Shown: positions 27,388-36,206 of the stretch, piece after piece
How positions within the stretch are numbered: position 1 is the stretch's first letter
How the letters are laid out: every line of letters begins with the position of its first letter
Assembly (NCBI RefSeq): GCF_003854275.1
Contig: NZ_QTQP01000007.1
Coordinates: 62,001-126,000, forward strand
DNA length: 64,000 bases
From: Burkholderia sp. Bp8963
GTDB taxonomy: Bacteria; Pseudomonadota; Gammaproteobacteria; Burkholderiales; Burkholderiaceae
Direction of reading: 5' to 3'
Program-made: the position numbers and the translations under genes
The notes under the pieces: model-generated
Databases searched by the model: none
What the model was told of the DNA's origin: nothing
The model's input: only the letters and a program-made list of their open reading frames with translations

Positions 27388-27412
27388 ACGCCGCGCGCGG
27401 AGCGCGGCGTTT
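27388..27412 (+). terminator. Terminator after fliC
   Basis: ACGCCGCGC (27388-27396) and GCGCGGCGT (27402-27410) form a 9-bp stem with a five-base loop, ending in TT and then A. The T-tract is short, so part of the fliC message may read through into fliD. Confidence 0.6.
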
Positions 27413-27493
27413 ACCTCGCGGGCGGCCCGCGCCGCCCGCGACTCGCCAACAGGCGAAATACCGTAAAGATTCCCAAACGAACGGGGCCTCTCC

Positions 27494-29011
27494 ATGTCCA
27501 CGATATCCTCGACCGCGTCCACTTCCGCGAACGCCAATTCCGCGCTTCAGCAAGCCGCACAATCGATCATCAGCGGCTCGACCGGCAATTCGTCGATGGA
27601 TGTCAACTCGCTGGTGACGGCACTCGTCAATGCAAAGACCGCGGGCCAGGCATCGGCGCTGACCGCGAAGCAAACCACGGACAACACGCAGATTTCCGCG
27701 CTCGGCACGCTGAGTGCAGCGCTGTCGGCGCTGCAGGCCGGCCTCTCGTCGCTGTCGAATGGCACGATGCTGTCCAAGTTCGCCGCGACGGCAAGCGGCA
27801 GCGGCCTGACCGCCACGGCCGGCGCCGGCGCCGTCGCAGGCAGCTATTCGGTCACCGTCTCGCAGATCGCGACCGCGCAATCGCTGACCTCCGGCTCCTT
27901 CACCAGCGCAACGAGCCAGCTCGGCACGGGCACGCTCGCCGTTTCCGTCGGCGGCAAGTCGATGAACGTGACGATCGACTCGACCAACAATACGCTGTCG
28001 GGCATCGCGTCGGCGATCAACTCCGCAAGCGGCAATCCGGGCGTGACCGCGACCATCGTCACCGGCACGGGCGGCGCCGCCCACCTCGTGCTGAACTCGA
28101 CCGCGACCGGTGCCGCCAACGCGATCAGCGTATCGGTCAGCAACCTGCAAAACGACAAGGGCCTGTCGAACCTCGGCGTCACCTCGACCGCCGGTTCCGG
28201 CACGAGCGCCTCGACGATCACGTCGGTGGGCACGGGCGCGAACGCATGGACGCAGAACACTGGCGCGCAGGACGCGTCGTTCTCGATCGGCACCGTCGCC
28301 GCAACCAGTGCAAGCAACACCGTCACGTCCGCGATCGCCGGCGTGACGCTGAACCTGACGTCCGCAGCGGTCGGCGCGACGCCCCAGACGCTGACGGTTG
28401 CGAAAGACACGTCGTCGCAGGCCACCGCGATCACGAATTTCGTCAATCTGTACAACACGCTCGTCACGACGATGAACTCGCTCTCGTCGTTCGACAAGAC
28501 GCAGTCCGCCAGCTCGCAAGGGCCGTTGCTCGGCGACTCGACGCTCAACACGATCCGCAATACGCTCGGCTCGGTCGTCAGCAACGGCGTGCGAAGCGGC
28601 ACCACGAACACCAGCCTCGCGGCGATCGGCATCACGCTGCAGGCCGACGGCACGTTGCAGACGGACACGACGAAGCTGAACTCCGCATTGCAGAACAACC
28701 CGACTACCGTAGCGACGCTGTTCGCGTCCGGTACAGGCGTCGCGGCACAGCTCGACACGGACATCACGTCGTACGTCAGCTCGACCGGCATCATCGCGAC
28801 CCGCACCGCCGCGCTCAACAAGGACCTGACGAGCATCTCGACGCAGCAGTCCACGCTGTCGACCTATGCGGCACAGCTCTCGAGCCAGTATCAGGCGCAG
28901 TTCACCGCGCTCAACACGCTGATGGCGAAGATGAACAACAACCAGCAGTACCTGACCCAACTGTTCGGCGGCACGAACAGCCAGGGCGCGCTGTCCGCGA
29001 ACAAGGGCTGA
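27494..29011 (+). CDS. fliD: Flagellar hook-associated protein 2 (filament cap)
   Basis: FliD forms the pentameric cap that folds flagellin at the filament tip. It is 505 residues long. The N-terminal helical region (SSMDVNSLVTALVNAKTAGQ, about 35-54) and the C-terminal helical region (LNKDLTSISTQQSTLSTYAA, NTLMAKMNNNQQYLTQLFGG) bracket Ser/Thr-rich domains. The ATG at 27494 follows an A/C-rich stretch. It is 165 bases after fliC and 20 bases before fliT. Confidence 0.95.
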   Translation: MSTISSTASTSANANSALQQAAQSIISGSTGNSSMDVNSLVTALVNAKTAGQASALTAKQTTDNTQISALGTLSAALSALQAGLSSLSNGTMLSKFAATASGSGLTATAGAGAVAGSYSVTVSQIATAQSLTSGSFTSATSQLGTGTLAVSVGGKSMNVTIDSTNNTLSGIASAINSASGNPGVTATIVTGTGGAAHLVLNSTATGAANAISVSVSNLQNDKGLSNLGVTSTAGSGTSASTITSVGTGANAWTQNTGAQDASFSIGTVAATSASNTVTSAIAGVTLNLTSAAVGATPQTLTVAKDTSSQATAITNFVNLYNTLVTTMNSLSSFDKTQSASSQGPLLGDSTLNTIRNTLGSVVSNGVRSGTTNTSLAAIGITLQADGTLQTDTTKLNSALQNNPTTVATLFASGTGVAAQLDTDITSYVSSTGIIATRTAALNKDLTSISTQQSTLSTYAAQLSSQYQAQFTALNTLMAKMNNNQQYLTQLFGGTNSQGALSANKG

Positions 29012-29031
29012 TCGACAAGGGGCCACGCTCG

Positions 29032-29331
29032 ATGAACCAGATCACACTGGCAGAACGCCTGCTGTCGCTCACGCACGCGATCGAACACGCAAGCGTGATG
29101 GCCGACTGGCCCGAGGCCGCCCGCCTCACCGAGGTGCGCTCGGCGCTGTTCGCATCGCTGGCGGCCACGCAGGAACCGGCCGTTCTCGACGCCGTCCGCA
29201 AGATCCAGGCGATCGATGCGGCCGTGCTCGCGAATGCGCAATCGACGATGACCGAACTGCAGGCCGAATACCACGACGCGATGGGGCGCGCCAACGCCGC
29301 CGGCCAGTATCAGCACATCGCGACGATCTGA
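29032..29331 (+). CDS. fliT: Flagellar export chaperone FliT-like protein
   Basis: This is a 99-residue all-helical protein, MNQITLAERLLSLTHAIEHA onwards, placed directly after fliD where FliT sits in most flagellated proteobacteria. FliT binds FliD before export and in enteric bacteria also restrains FlhDC. The start is the ATG at 29032 with AAGGGG upstream. Sequence similarity within this family is weak, so the name rests on size, helix content and position. A strong terminator 82 bases later ends the fliCDT unit. Confidence 0.75.
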   Translation: MNQITLAERLLSLTHAIEHASVMADWPEAARLTEVRSALFASLAATQEPAVLDAVRKIQAIDAAVLANAQSTMTELQAEYHDAMGRANAAGQYQHIATI

Positions 29332-29413
29332 ATCACGCGGAGCGCGACGGATGCTCCGCCGTACAAGACAATAAAACCAACGCGCCAGAGTCAGGGCGCG
29401 CTCGTTCGACTCA

Positions 29414-29440
29414 CGCCCGCTTCACGCGGGCGTTTTTTTT
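29414..29440 (+). terminator. Terminator after fliT
   Basis: CGCCCGC-TTCAC-GCGGGCG is followed by eight T. A textbook intrinsic terminator separating the filament genes from the glycosylation cluster. Confidence 0.9.
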
Positions 29441-29609
29441 GGTTCAACGCGGATTGCCGTGGAACGCGGCGGCGATTTCGCGGAAAAAGCGCGCCACATC
29501 ACGTCGCGCCCGCTCCGCCAACGTCATCGCTAATTCATCAAACAGGCAGGGATTTACGCCTCAACTCGCACATTCGGCGCAATCGGGCCGAACGCATAAT
29601 CCCCCAACA

Positions 29610-32024
29610 ATGCCCTTTGTGTGTACCGACTCCATGACGCAGCCGCCGTTACCGCCCGAACAAACCGCTTTGCCCGATGACGTCCAGCTCGAGCAAGACC
29701 TGCAGCTCGTGCTGCAAAGCGCGATCGCCGAGCATCACAATGGCGCGCTCGACAACGCGGAAGCACTCTATCGAACCCTGCTGGACGTTCGCCCGCATCA
29801 CTGCGACGCAAACTACAACCTCGGCCTGCTCTTCATGCAACGCGGGCTGTTCGACGACGCGCTGCCGTACCTTGAAACGGCGCTGGGCGCCAACCCCGGT
29901 CAGGGCCAGTATTGGGCAAGCTATATCGACGCATTGCGGCGCGCGGGTCAGCACGAGGCCGCGTGGATCATGCTCGAGATGGCTCAGCAACAGGGGGTCA
30001 AAGGGCCGGCTGTCGATACGCTGATTCACCTGATGGCCCAAACCGGCGCGGCCGCGCCGACCGCGCCGACCAGTTCGATCGCCGCGCCGGTCCAGTCCGG
30101 GCCGGCAGACGCCGCAACGGCAGACACCGAATCGAAAGCGCCGGCGAAGGCCAAGGGCGCGCTGCTGGCTGCGGGCAAAGCACCAAGCCCGCGACAAATG
30201 CAGGAACTCGTGGTGCTGTTCAACAGCGGACGCATACCCGAAGCCATCTCGGTTGCGCGCTCACTCGCGAAACGATTCCCTGCGCACCCGATGGGCTGGC
30301 GGGTGTTGGGCCTTGCGCAGCATGTCGTCGGACAGTACGACGACGCGATCGAACCGCTGCGAACCGCGCTGGACCTCGCACCGGACGACGTGCAGGCCGG
30401 CGCGGTACTGGCCGACATCCTTCGATTGAAAGGCCAGTTCAAGGATGCCGAAACCATCGCGCTGCAGCTGATGAAGGTCAACCCGGAATTCGCCGAGCCG
30501 CACCGCATTCTCGGGCTGTGCCTGCAGGCCGAGCGACGGCTTCAGGATGCGGAAGCGTGTTGTCTGCGCGCCGTCGAGCTTCAGCCCCGGGTCAGCGAGA
30601 TGCACAACACGCTGGGCGTCATCTATCTCGATCAAGGCCGGACACTGGATGCCGAAGCCTGCTTCAGGCGCGCGCTGGACATTCAGCCAGACAACGCGTT
30701 CGCGCATCACAACATGCTGTTCTGCCTGAACCACAACCGCGACATCGACGCGTCGACGCTATTCGAACAGCATTGCAATTTCGGGCGACATTGCGAGGCG
30801 CCGCTGCGCCAATCGTGGTCTCAGCACACCAACGTTCGCGATCCGGAGCGCAAGTTGCGCATCGGCTTCATCTCCGCCGATCTGTTTCACCACGCAGTCG
30901 CGATCTTCATCGAGCCGGTGCTCGCTCACCTCGTGAGCGACGAGCGCTTGTCGATCCATATCTACTACAACTTCACGCGCGAAGACCAGGTCACGGAGCG
31001 CCTGCGCGGATACGCGACAACCTGGGATTCGGTGTGGGGGTTGAGCGACGAGGCACTCGCGCGGAAGGTTCGTGCGGATGGCATCGACATCCTGATCGAC
31101 TTGTCGGGACACACTGCCCGCAACCGCCTGTTGACGTTCGCCCGCAAGCCCGCCCCGATTCAGGCGAGCTGGATCGGCTATCCGGGCACGACCGGCCTGC
31201 AGGCCGTCGATTACTACCTGGCGGACCGGTTCCTGGTGCCCTCCACGTCATTCGAAGATCAGTTCACCGAGAAGATCGTGCACCTGTCCGCCGTCGCACC
31301 GTTCCAGCCGCCCAGCGTCGCGCCGCCGGTGAACCTGCTGCCGGCACTGCATAACGGCTACGTGACTTTCGGCAGTTTCAACCGCCTCAACAAGCTGCAC
31401 CCGGACGTCATTGCATTGTGGGCTCAACTGCTGCGGGCGCTGCCCACCTCGCGCATGCTGATCGGCGGCATGCCGGAAGACGGCAGCAACGGCGGGCTCG
31501 CCGACTGGTTCGCCGCCGAAGGCATCGCACGCGAGCGGCTCGATTTCCGCCCCCGCGCGTCGCTGACCGTCTATATGCAGCAGCACCACCACGTCGACAT
31601 CTGCCTGGACACCTTCCCGTACGCCGGCGGGAGCACGACGCTGCATGCATTGTGGATGGGCGTGCCGACCGTCACGCTGCCGGGGCCGACGGTTGCAAGC
31701 CGCGGCGGCGCAACGGGGCTGCCGCAGGTCGGACTGGACGAATTCATCGCGCAGGACAAGGACGCATTCGTTCAGATCGGCCTGCGGTGGGCAAACGACC
31801 TTCCCGCGCTCGCCGATTTGAGAGCCGGCTTGCGCGCGCGTTGCGTTCAGTCACCGATGCTCCATCCCGACGTGATCGCCGCCGAACTGTCGAATGCGTT
31901 GCGGATCATGTGGCGGCGCTGGTGTGCGAACGAACCCGCCGCTTCGTTCGACGCGACCCTGCCGGGCGGCCATCCGGCAGACGCGCGCACGGAACAGCCC
32001 GTCGCCGCGGCTGCGGAAATTTGA
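29610..32024 (+). CDS. TPR/GT41 (OGT-like) glycosyltransferase, probable flagellin transferase
   Basis: About 805 residues. The N-terminal third is TPR repeats (for example NAEALYRTLLDVRPHHCDAN and later EACCLRAVELQPRVSEMHN). The C-terminal half is the GT41 domain, as in O-GlcNAc transferase: RIGFISADLFHHAVAIF, IQASWIGYPGTTGLQAVDYY, VTFGSFNRLNKLHPDVI and DICLDTFPYAGGSTTLHALW. Start ATG 29610 (MPFVCTDS) is chosen; ATG 29634 is nearly as good, and neither has a strong Shine-Dalgarno site. Position after fliT matches what I recall of FgtA of B. cenocepacia, the flagellin glycosyltransferase. The identification as FgtA is inference. Confidence 0.82.
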   Translation: MPFVCTDSMTQPPLPPEQTALPDDVQLEQDLQLVLQSAIAEHHNGALDNAEALYRTLLDVRPHHCDANYNLGLLFMQRGLFDDALPYLETALGANPGQGQYWASYIDALRRAGQHEAAWIMLEMAQQQGVKGPAVDTLIHLMAQTGAAAPTAPTSSIAAPVQSGPADAATADTESKAPAKAKGALLAAGKAPSPRQMQELVVLFNSGRIPEAISVARSLAKRFPAHPMGWRVLGLAQHVVGQYDDAIEPLRTALDLAPDDVQAGAVLADILRLKGQFKDAETIALQLMKVNPEFAEPHRILGLCLQAERRLQDAEACCLRAVELQPRVSEMHNTLGVIYLDQGRTLDAEACFRRALDIQPDNAFAHHNMLFCLNHNRDIDASTLFEQHCNFGRHCEAPLRQSWSQHTNVRDPERKLRIGFISADLFHHAVAIFIEPVLAHLVSDERLSIHIYYNFTREDQVTERLRGYATTWDSVWGLSDEALARKVRADGIDILIDLSGHTARNRLLTFARKPAPIQASWIGYPGTTGLQAVDYYLADRFLVPSTSFEDQFTEKIVHLSAVAPFQPPSVAPPVNLLPALHNGYVTFGSFNRLNKLHPDVIALWAQLLRALPTSRMLIGGMPEDGSNGGLADWFAAEGIARERLDFRPRASLTVYMQQHHHVDICLDTFPYAGGSTTLHALWMGVPTVTLPGPTVASRGGATGLPQVGLDEFIAQDKDAFVQIGLRWANDLPALADLRAGLRARCVQSPMLHPDVIAAELSNALRIMWRRWCANEPAASFDATLPGGHPADARTEQPVAAAAEI

Positions 32025-32050
32025 ACACCCCGTATTGCGTCGAGGAAAGA

Positions 32051-33196
32051 ATGACCGCCAGCCTTCCACTACGCGCCATTCAGCGGCAGACCGATGAGCG
32101 CATTTACGTCACCCAGCCGCATCTCGCGCCGCTGGACGAATTCATGCCGTTCCTGCAGAAGATCTGGGACAGCAAGGTGCTCACGAACGGCGGCCCGTTC
32201 CATCAGCAGCTGGAAAAGGCGTTGTGCGACTATCTGGGCGTGCAACACCTCGCGCTGTTCACCAACGGCACGCTGGCGCTCGTCACCGCATTGCAGGCGT
32301 TGCGCATCACCGGCGAGGTGATCACCACGCCCTATTCGTTCGTGGCGACGGCCCATTCGCTGCTCTGGAATGGCATCAAGCCCGTGTTCGTGGACGTCGC
32401 GCCCGACACGCTCAACCTCGACCCCGCAAAGATCGAGGCAGCCATCACGCCGCAGACCACCGCCATCATGCCGGTTCACTGCTACGGGCATCCGTGCGAC
32501 GTGGACGCGATCCAGAAAATTGCCGACAACTACAACCTGAAGGTGATCTACGACGCCGCCCATGCGTTCGGCGTGGAGACCGATCGCGGCAGCGTGCTGC
32601 AACACGGCGACCTGTCGATCCTCAGCTTCCACGCGACGAAAGTGTTCAACACGTTCGAAGGCGGCGCGATCATCTGCCCCGATGCGAAGACCAAGCAGCG
32701 CATCGACCACCTGAAGAATTTCGGCTTCGTCGATGAAGTGACGGTCGTCGCGCCGGGCATCAACGGCAAGATGAGCGAAATCAACGCGGCGTTCGGCCTG
32801 CTGCAGCTGCGGCACATCGACGAAGCCCTCGCCCGCCGCAAGGCAATCGACGCGCAGTACCGCGCGATGCTGCGCGACATTCCGGGCATTCGCTGTCTGC
32901 CCGACGCGGGTGAGAAGGTGGCCAATTACGCGTATTTCCCGATTCTGGTCGAGGCCGACTATCCGCTCAGTCGCGATGCGCTGTACCAGAAGTTTCGCGA
33001 CCACGACATCTATGCGCGCCGCTACTTCTATCCGCTGATCTCGGATTTCCCGATGTACCGGGGATTGCCGTCCGCCGATCGAACCAATCTGCCCGTCGCC
33101 GCCGGCGCCGCGCTGAAGGTGCTCTGCCTGCCGATCTATCCGGCCCTGTCAACCAGCGAACTCGAACGGATCGTCGGAATCATCGCGGATTGCTGA
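32051..33196 (+). CDS. DegT/DnrJ/EryC1 aminotransferase, VioA-like
   Basis: This is a 381-residue PLP-dependent sugar aminotransferase. SFHATKVFNTFEGG holds the PLP lysine, with DAAHAFGVE (Asp) and the HCYGHPCD loop. The closest type that I recognise is VioA, which makes dTDP-4-amino-4,6-dideoxyglucose. The start at ATG 32051 follows GAGGAAAG. It lies 26 bases after the GT41 gene. The dTDP-4-keto-6-deoxyglucose substrate would come from RmlAB encoded elsewhere. A product of this kind fits the acylated aminodideoxyglucose I recall on B. cenocepacia flagellin. Confidence 0.85.
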   Translation: MTASLPLRAIQRQTDERIYVTQPHLAPLDEFMPFLQKIWDSKVLTNGGPFHQQLEKALCDYLGVQHLALFTNGTLALVTALQALRITGEVITTPYSFVATAHSLLWNGIKPVFVDVAPDTLNLDPAKIEAAITPQTTAIMPVHCYGHPCDVDAIQKIADNYNLKVIYDAAHAFGVETDRGSVLQHGDLSILSFHATKVFNTFEGGAIICPDAKTKQRIDHLKNFGFVDEVTVVAPGINGKMSEINAAFGLLQLRHIDEALARRKAIDAQYRAMLRDIPGIRCLPDAGEKVANYAYFPILVEADYPLSRDALYQKFRDHDIYARRYFYPLISDFPMYRGLPSADRTNLPVAAGAALKVLCLPIYPALSTSELERIVGIIADC

Positions 33197-33198
33197 CG

Positions 33199-33897
33199 AT
33201 GAAGCTGGCGATCATGCAACCGTATCTGTTTCCGTACGTCGGCTATTTTCAGCTCGCCGCCGCGGTCGACAAATTCGTGTTCTACGACGACGTCGCGTTC
33301 ATCAAGAACGGCTGGATCAATCGAAATCGCATCCTGCTCGGCGGGCACGCGCATTACCTGACGGTGCCGCTCGCCGGCGCCAGTTCGTCGCGCAGGATCG
33401 ACGAAGTGCAGATCCAGCCGCGCGAACGCTGGCAGCCCAAGCTGCGCGAACTGCTGCGCCACGCGTATGCGAAGGCGCCGCATTACGTCGCCGTGACGGA
33501 ACTCGTGGAAGGCATCCTGTCGCTCGAGACCGACTCGATCGCGCGGCTCGCCGCGCATGGCATCACGGAAACCTGCCGCTACATCGGCATCGCCCCCGCG
33601 TTCGTTGCGACCTCGACGCAGTATCGCAATGACTCGCTCAAGGGGCAGGCGCGGGTGCTGGACATTTGCGCGCGCGAACAGGCTCGCACCTACGTCAACC
33701 TGCCCGGCGGACGTGCGCTGTACGATCGTGCGAGCTTCGCCGCCGCCGACATCGATCTCGCGTTCGTCGAGCCCGAACTGCGTCCCTATCCGCAATACGG
33801 CGCGCCGTTCGTGCCGGGCCTGTCGATTCTGGACCTGCTGATGTTCAACCGGGTGGATGCGGTGCGGGCGATGCTGCTCGCCGGGGTGGCAGCATGA
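33199..33897 (+). CDS. WbqC family protein
   Basis: This is a 232-residue protein beginning MKLAIMQPYLFPYVGYFQLA, the WbqC family opening. Other family stretches are FYDDVAFIKNGWINRNRILL and LSILDLLMFN near the end. Members occur in O-antigen and flagellin-modification clusters of many Gram-negatives. The reaction is not well defined; a thioester- or amide-related role in acylating an amino sugar has been suggested. It starts two bases after the aminotransferase stop, and its stop overlaps the next gene (ATGA). Confidence 0.85.
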   Translation: MKLAIMQPYLFPYVGYFQLAAAVDKFVFYDDVAFIKNGWINRNRILLGGHAHYLTVPLAGASSSRRIDEVQIQPRERWQPKLRELLRHAYAKAPHYVAVTELVEGILSLETDSIARLAAHGITETCRYIGIAPAFVATSTQYRNDSLKGQARVLDICAREQARTYVNLPGGRALYDRASFAAADIDLAFVEPELRPYPQYGAPFVPGLSILDLLMFNRVDAVRAMLLAGVAA

Positions 33898-34865
33898 TCG
33901 AAGACGCGATCGGCGGATATTTCGGACTCGAAATCGCGGGCGATCGACACGCATGCCACGCGAACGCATTGCGTTTTCAGTCCGCGCGCGCCGCATTCCT
34001 GGCACTGCTGCGTGCGCAACAACCGGCGGCCGTATGGGTGCCCTGGTATCTCTGCGACAGCATGCTCGAACCGCTGCAAACGACGGGCACGACGCTCAAG
34101 CGTTACGCGCTCGGGCACGACCTGAGCTGCCCGGACGTCGAACTCGGCGACGGCGAGTGGCTGCTGTACGTCAATTATTTCGGGATCTGCGACAGGCACG
34201 TCGACGACGTGCTGGCACGTCATCCGCGCACGCGCGTGGTGATCGACAACGCGCATGCGCTGTTCTCCGCGCCGCGCGATTGCCTCGCCACCGTCTACTC
34301 GCCGCGCAAATTCGTCGGCGTGCCGGATGGCGGCTACCTCGTCACGCAGTCGGCGGTGCCCGTGCCCGACGACATCGACGACGGCTCGATCGGACGCAGC
34401 CGGCACCTGCTCACACGCCTGGCGGCCGGCGCGGAAGCCGGTTATGCGGAGTACGCGGCCGCCGAGGCGAGCCTGCGCTGGCAGGCTCCGCTGCGCATGT
34501 CGCCGCTCACGCAACGCCTGCTGGCGGGCATCGATTACGACGCCGTGCGCGCCCGACGCGCGGCAAACTTCCGGTTTCTGCACGAATGCCTCGGGCACCG
34601 CAATCGCCTGGCGATACGCGTCGACGACGACGCGGCGCCGCTTTGCTATCCGTTTCTCGGCGCTCCCGCCGGGCTGCGCGACATGCTGCGCGCCCGCCGC
34701 ATCTATACGCCGACCTACTGGCCGGACTTGAGCGACTCGCCCGACATGCCCGCGTTCGAACGCACGCTGCCGGAGACGACGCTCTTCCTGCCATGCGACC
34801 AGCGCCTGTCGGCCGCGCAGATGGCGCCGCTGACGCACCTGCTATTGGAGCAACTCGATCGATGA
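33894..34865 (+). CDS. DegT-like PLP-fold protein of the glycan cluster
   Basis: 323 residues, overlapping wbqC by four bases. It resembles the DegT aminotransferase fold in reduced form: WVPWYLCDSMLEPL, VNYFGICDRHVDDVL, VIDNAHALFSAP (Asp), and VYSPRKFVGVPDGGYLV, in which the Lys would be the PLP lysine. The C-terminal domain is short. It may be a second sugar aminotransferase or a non-catalytic relative. The key Asp and Lys are present, so activity is plausible. Function is inferred from fold-like motifs and neighbours only. Confidence 0.6.
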   Translation: MIEDAIGGYFGLEIAGDRHACHANALRFQSARAAFLALLRAQQPAAVWVPWYLCDSMLEPLQTTGTTLKRYALGHDLSCPDVELGDGEWLLYVNYFGICDRHVDDVLARHPRTRVVIDNAHALFSAPRDCLATVYSPRKFVGVPDGGYLVTQSAVPVPDDIDDGSIGRSRHLLTRLAAGAEAGYAEYAAAEASLRWQAPLRMSPLTQRLLAGIDYDAVRARRAANFRFLHECLGHRNRLAIRVDDDAAPLCYPFLGAPAGLRDMLRARRIYTPTYWPDLSDSPDMPAFERTLPETTLFLPCDQRLSAAQMAPLTHLLLEQLDR

Positions 34866-35392
34866 AGGACGAGATTTTCCTGCGCGAACTCGAGCGCACC
34901 GACCTTGCCGTGCTCAACGCGTGGCGCGCCGATCGTGAACTGGTCGGCATGCTGGGCAGCCCGTTCCGCTATGTGAACGCCGAGGTCGACGACACATGGT
35001 TCGACGCGTATCTGGCCGGCCGCAGTCGCACGGTGCGGCTCGCGATCTGCACCAGATCGACGCGCGCGATGGTCGGCGTCGCGTACCTGCTCGACATCGA
35101 CTGGGTCAATCGCAGCGCGGAATTCGCGATCCAGCTCGGCGACGCGGCCGTGCGCGGCCGTGGCATCGGCACCGAGGCGACCCGCCTGGCGCTCCGCCAC
35201 GCGTTCGACGACCTGAACCTGCACCGCATCTTCCTGACCGTGCTCGCGACCAACACGCACGCGATCGCGCTTTACGAAAAGGCGGGCTTTCGCGCGGAAG
35301 GCCAGTTGCGACAGGCGGCCTTCAAGGAAGGCCGCTATGTCGACGTTATTCCCATGGCGCTGCTGGCCACCGAGCGGCCGCCACTCGCCTGA
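34862..35392 (+). CDS. GNAT acyltransferase
   Basis: This is a 176-residue Gcn5-related N-acyltransferase of the RimJ/PseH type. The acyl-CoA pyrophosphate-binding motif is AVRGRGIGTEATRLALRHAF, followed by LHRIFLTVLATNTHAIALYE and KAGFRAEGQLR. It overlaps the previous gene by ATGA. In a flagellin glycan cluster it probably N-acylates the amino sugar made by the VioA-like enzyme, in the way PseH acts on amino-sugar nucleotides. The acyl donor (acetyl or hydroxybutyryl) cannot be seen from sequence. Confidence 0.85.
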   Translation: MKDEIFLRELERTDLAVLNAWRADRELVGMLGSPFRYVNAEVDDTWFDAYLAGRSRTVRLAICTRSTRAMVGVAYLLDIDWVNRSAEFAIQLGDAAVRGRGIGTEATRLALRHAFDDLNLHRIFLTVLATNTHAIALYEKAGFRAEGQLRQAAFKEGRYVDVIPMALLATERPPLA

Positions 35393-35413
35393 CCCCTCTT
35401 TGCGATCTCACTC

Positions 35414-36202
35414 ATGCATCCTCCAATCGACACCCGTCATGGCGACGCGCTCGCGACCGCCGGCTGGACGGTGATCCCGGACCTGTTCGACACCGCGCTG
35501 ATCGACGCGCTCTGCGACGCACTCGGCCCGTCGCTCGCACTGCGCGACGAAATCAGGCGCCGGAACGGGGTACAGGACAACGCGTCGGGCACCCTGCACC
35601 ATCTGCTGAACGACAGCCCCTGCTATGTCGAATTGCTGGCGCGCTTCGCCGCGCTGGAACCGATGTTCCGCAAATTCCTCGGCGGCAACTTCATTCTGAA
35701 TTCGTATGGCGGGGTGCTCAACGAACGCGATTCGCACGCGTATGTGCAGAACGTGCATCGCGACATCCGCTTCGGCTCCGATGAGCGGCGTTTCATGCTG
35801 AACGCACTCGTGATGCTCGACGATTTCACCACGCAGAACGGCGCGACCTATCTGTTGCCGCACTCGCAAACGCTGCAGGCGCGCCCGGATGACGAAGCTT
35901 TCTACGCCGGCGCCGCACGCGCGACCGGCACGCGGGGCTCGGTGCTGCTGTTCGACTCGCGCCTGTGGCATGCCGGCGGACGCAATCTGACGGACGCGCC
36001 ACGCCGGGCGCTGACGCTCACCTTCACGAGCCCGTTCTTCAAGCCCCAGCTCGATTACGCACGGCTGTTCGGCTATCGCAACATCGAACGCTGCGACGCC
36101 TGGTTGCGCCAGGTGATCGGCTTCAACGCACGCGTCCCCGAAACGCTCGAGGAGTTTTACGTGCCGGTCGAGCAGCGCTTCTATCAACGTGGACAGGACT
36201 GA
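35414..36202 (+). CDS. Phytanoyl-CoA dioxygenase-like (PhyH) Fe(II)/2-oxoglutarate oxygenase
   Basis: 262 residues. The iron triad is visible as His and Asp of QNVHRDIRF (about residues 113-121) and the distal His of LWHAGGRN, with Arg of RRALTLTF for 2-oxoglutarate. The double-stranded beta-helix core lies between. The start is ATG 35414, 21 bases after the GNAT gene, and the methyltransferase follows four bases after its stop. PhyH-type enzymes hydroxylate a carbon next to a carbonyl. In this position it could hydroxylate the acyl group or sugar of the glycan. The substrate is inference. Confidence 0.8.
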   Translation: MHPPIDTRHGDALATAGWTVIPDLFDTALIDALCDALGPSLALRDEIRRRNGVQDNASGTLHHLLNDSPCYVELLARFAALEPMFRKFLGGNFILNSYGGVLNERDSHAYVQNVHRDIRFGSDERRFMLNALVMLDDFTTQNGATYLLPHSQTLQARPDDEAFYAGAARATGTRGSVLLFDSRLWHAGGRNLTDAPRRALTLTFTSPFFKPQLDYARLFGYRNIERCDAWLRQVIGFNARVPETLEEFYVPVEQRFYQRGQD

Positions 36203-36206
36203 TCAC

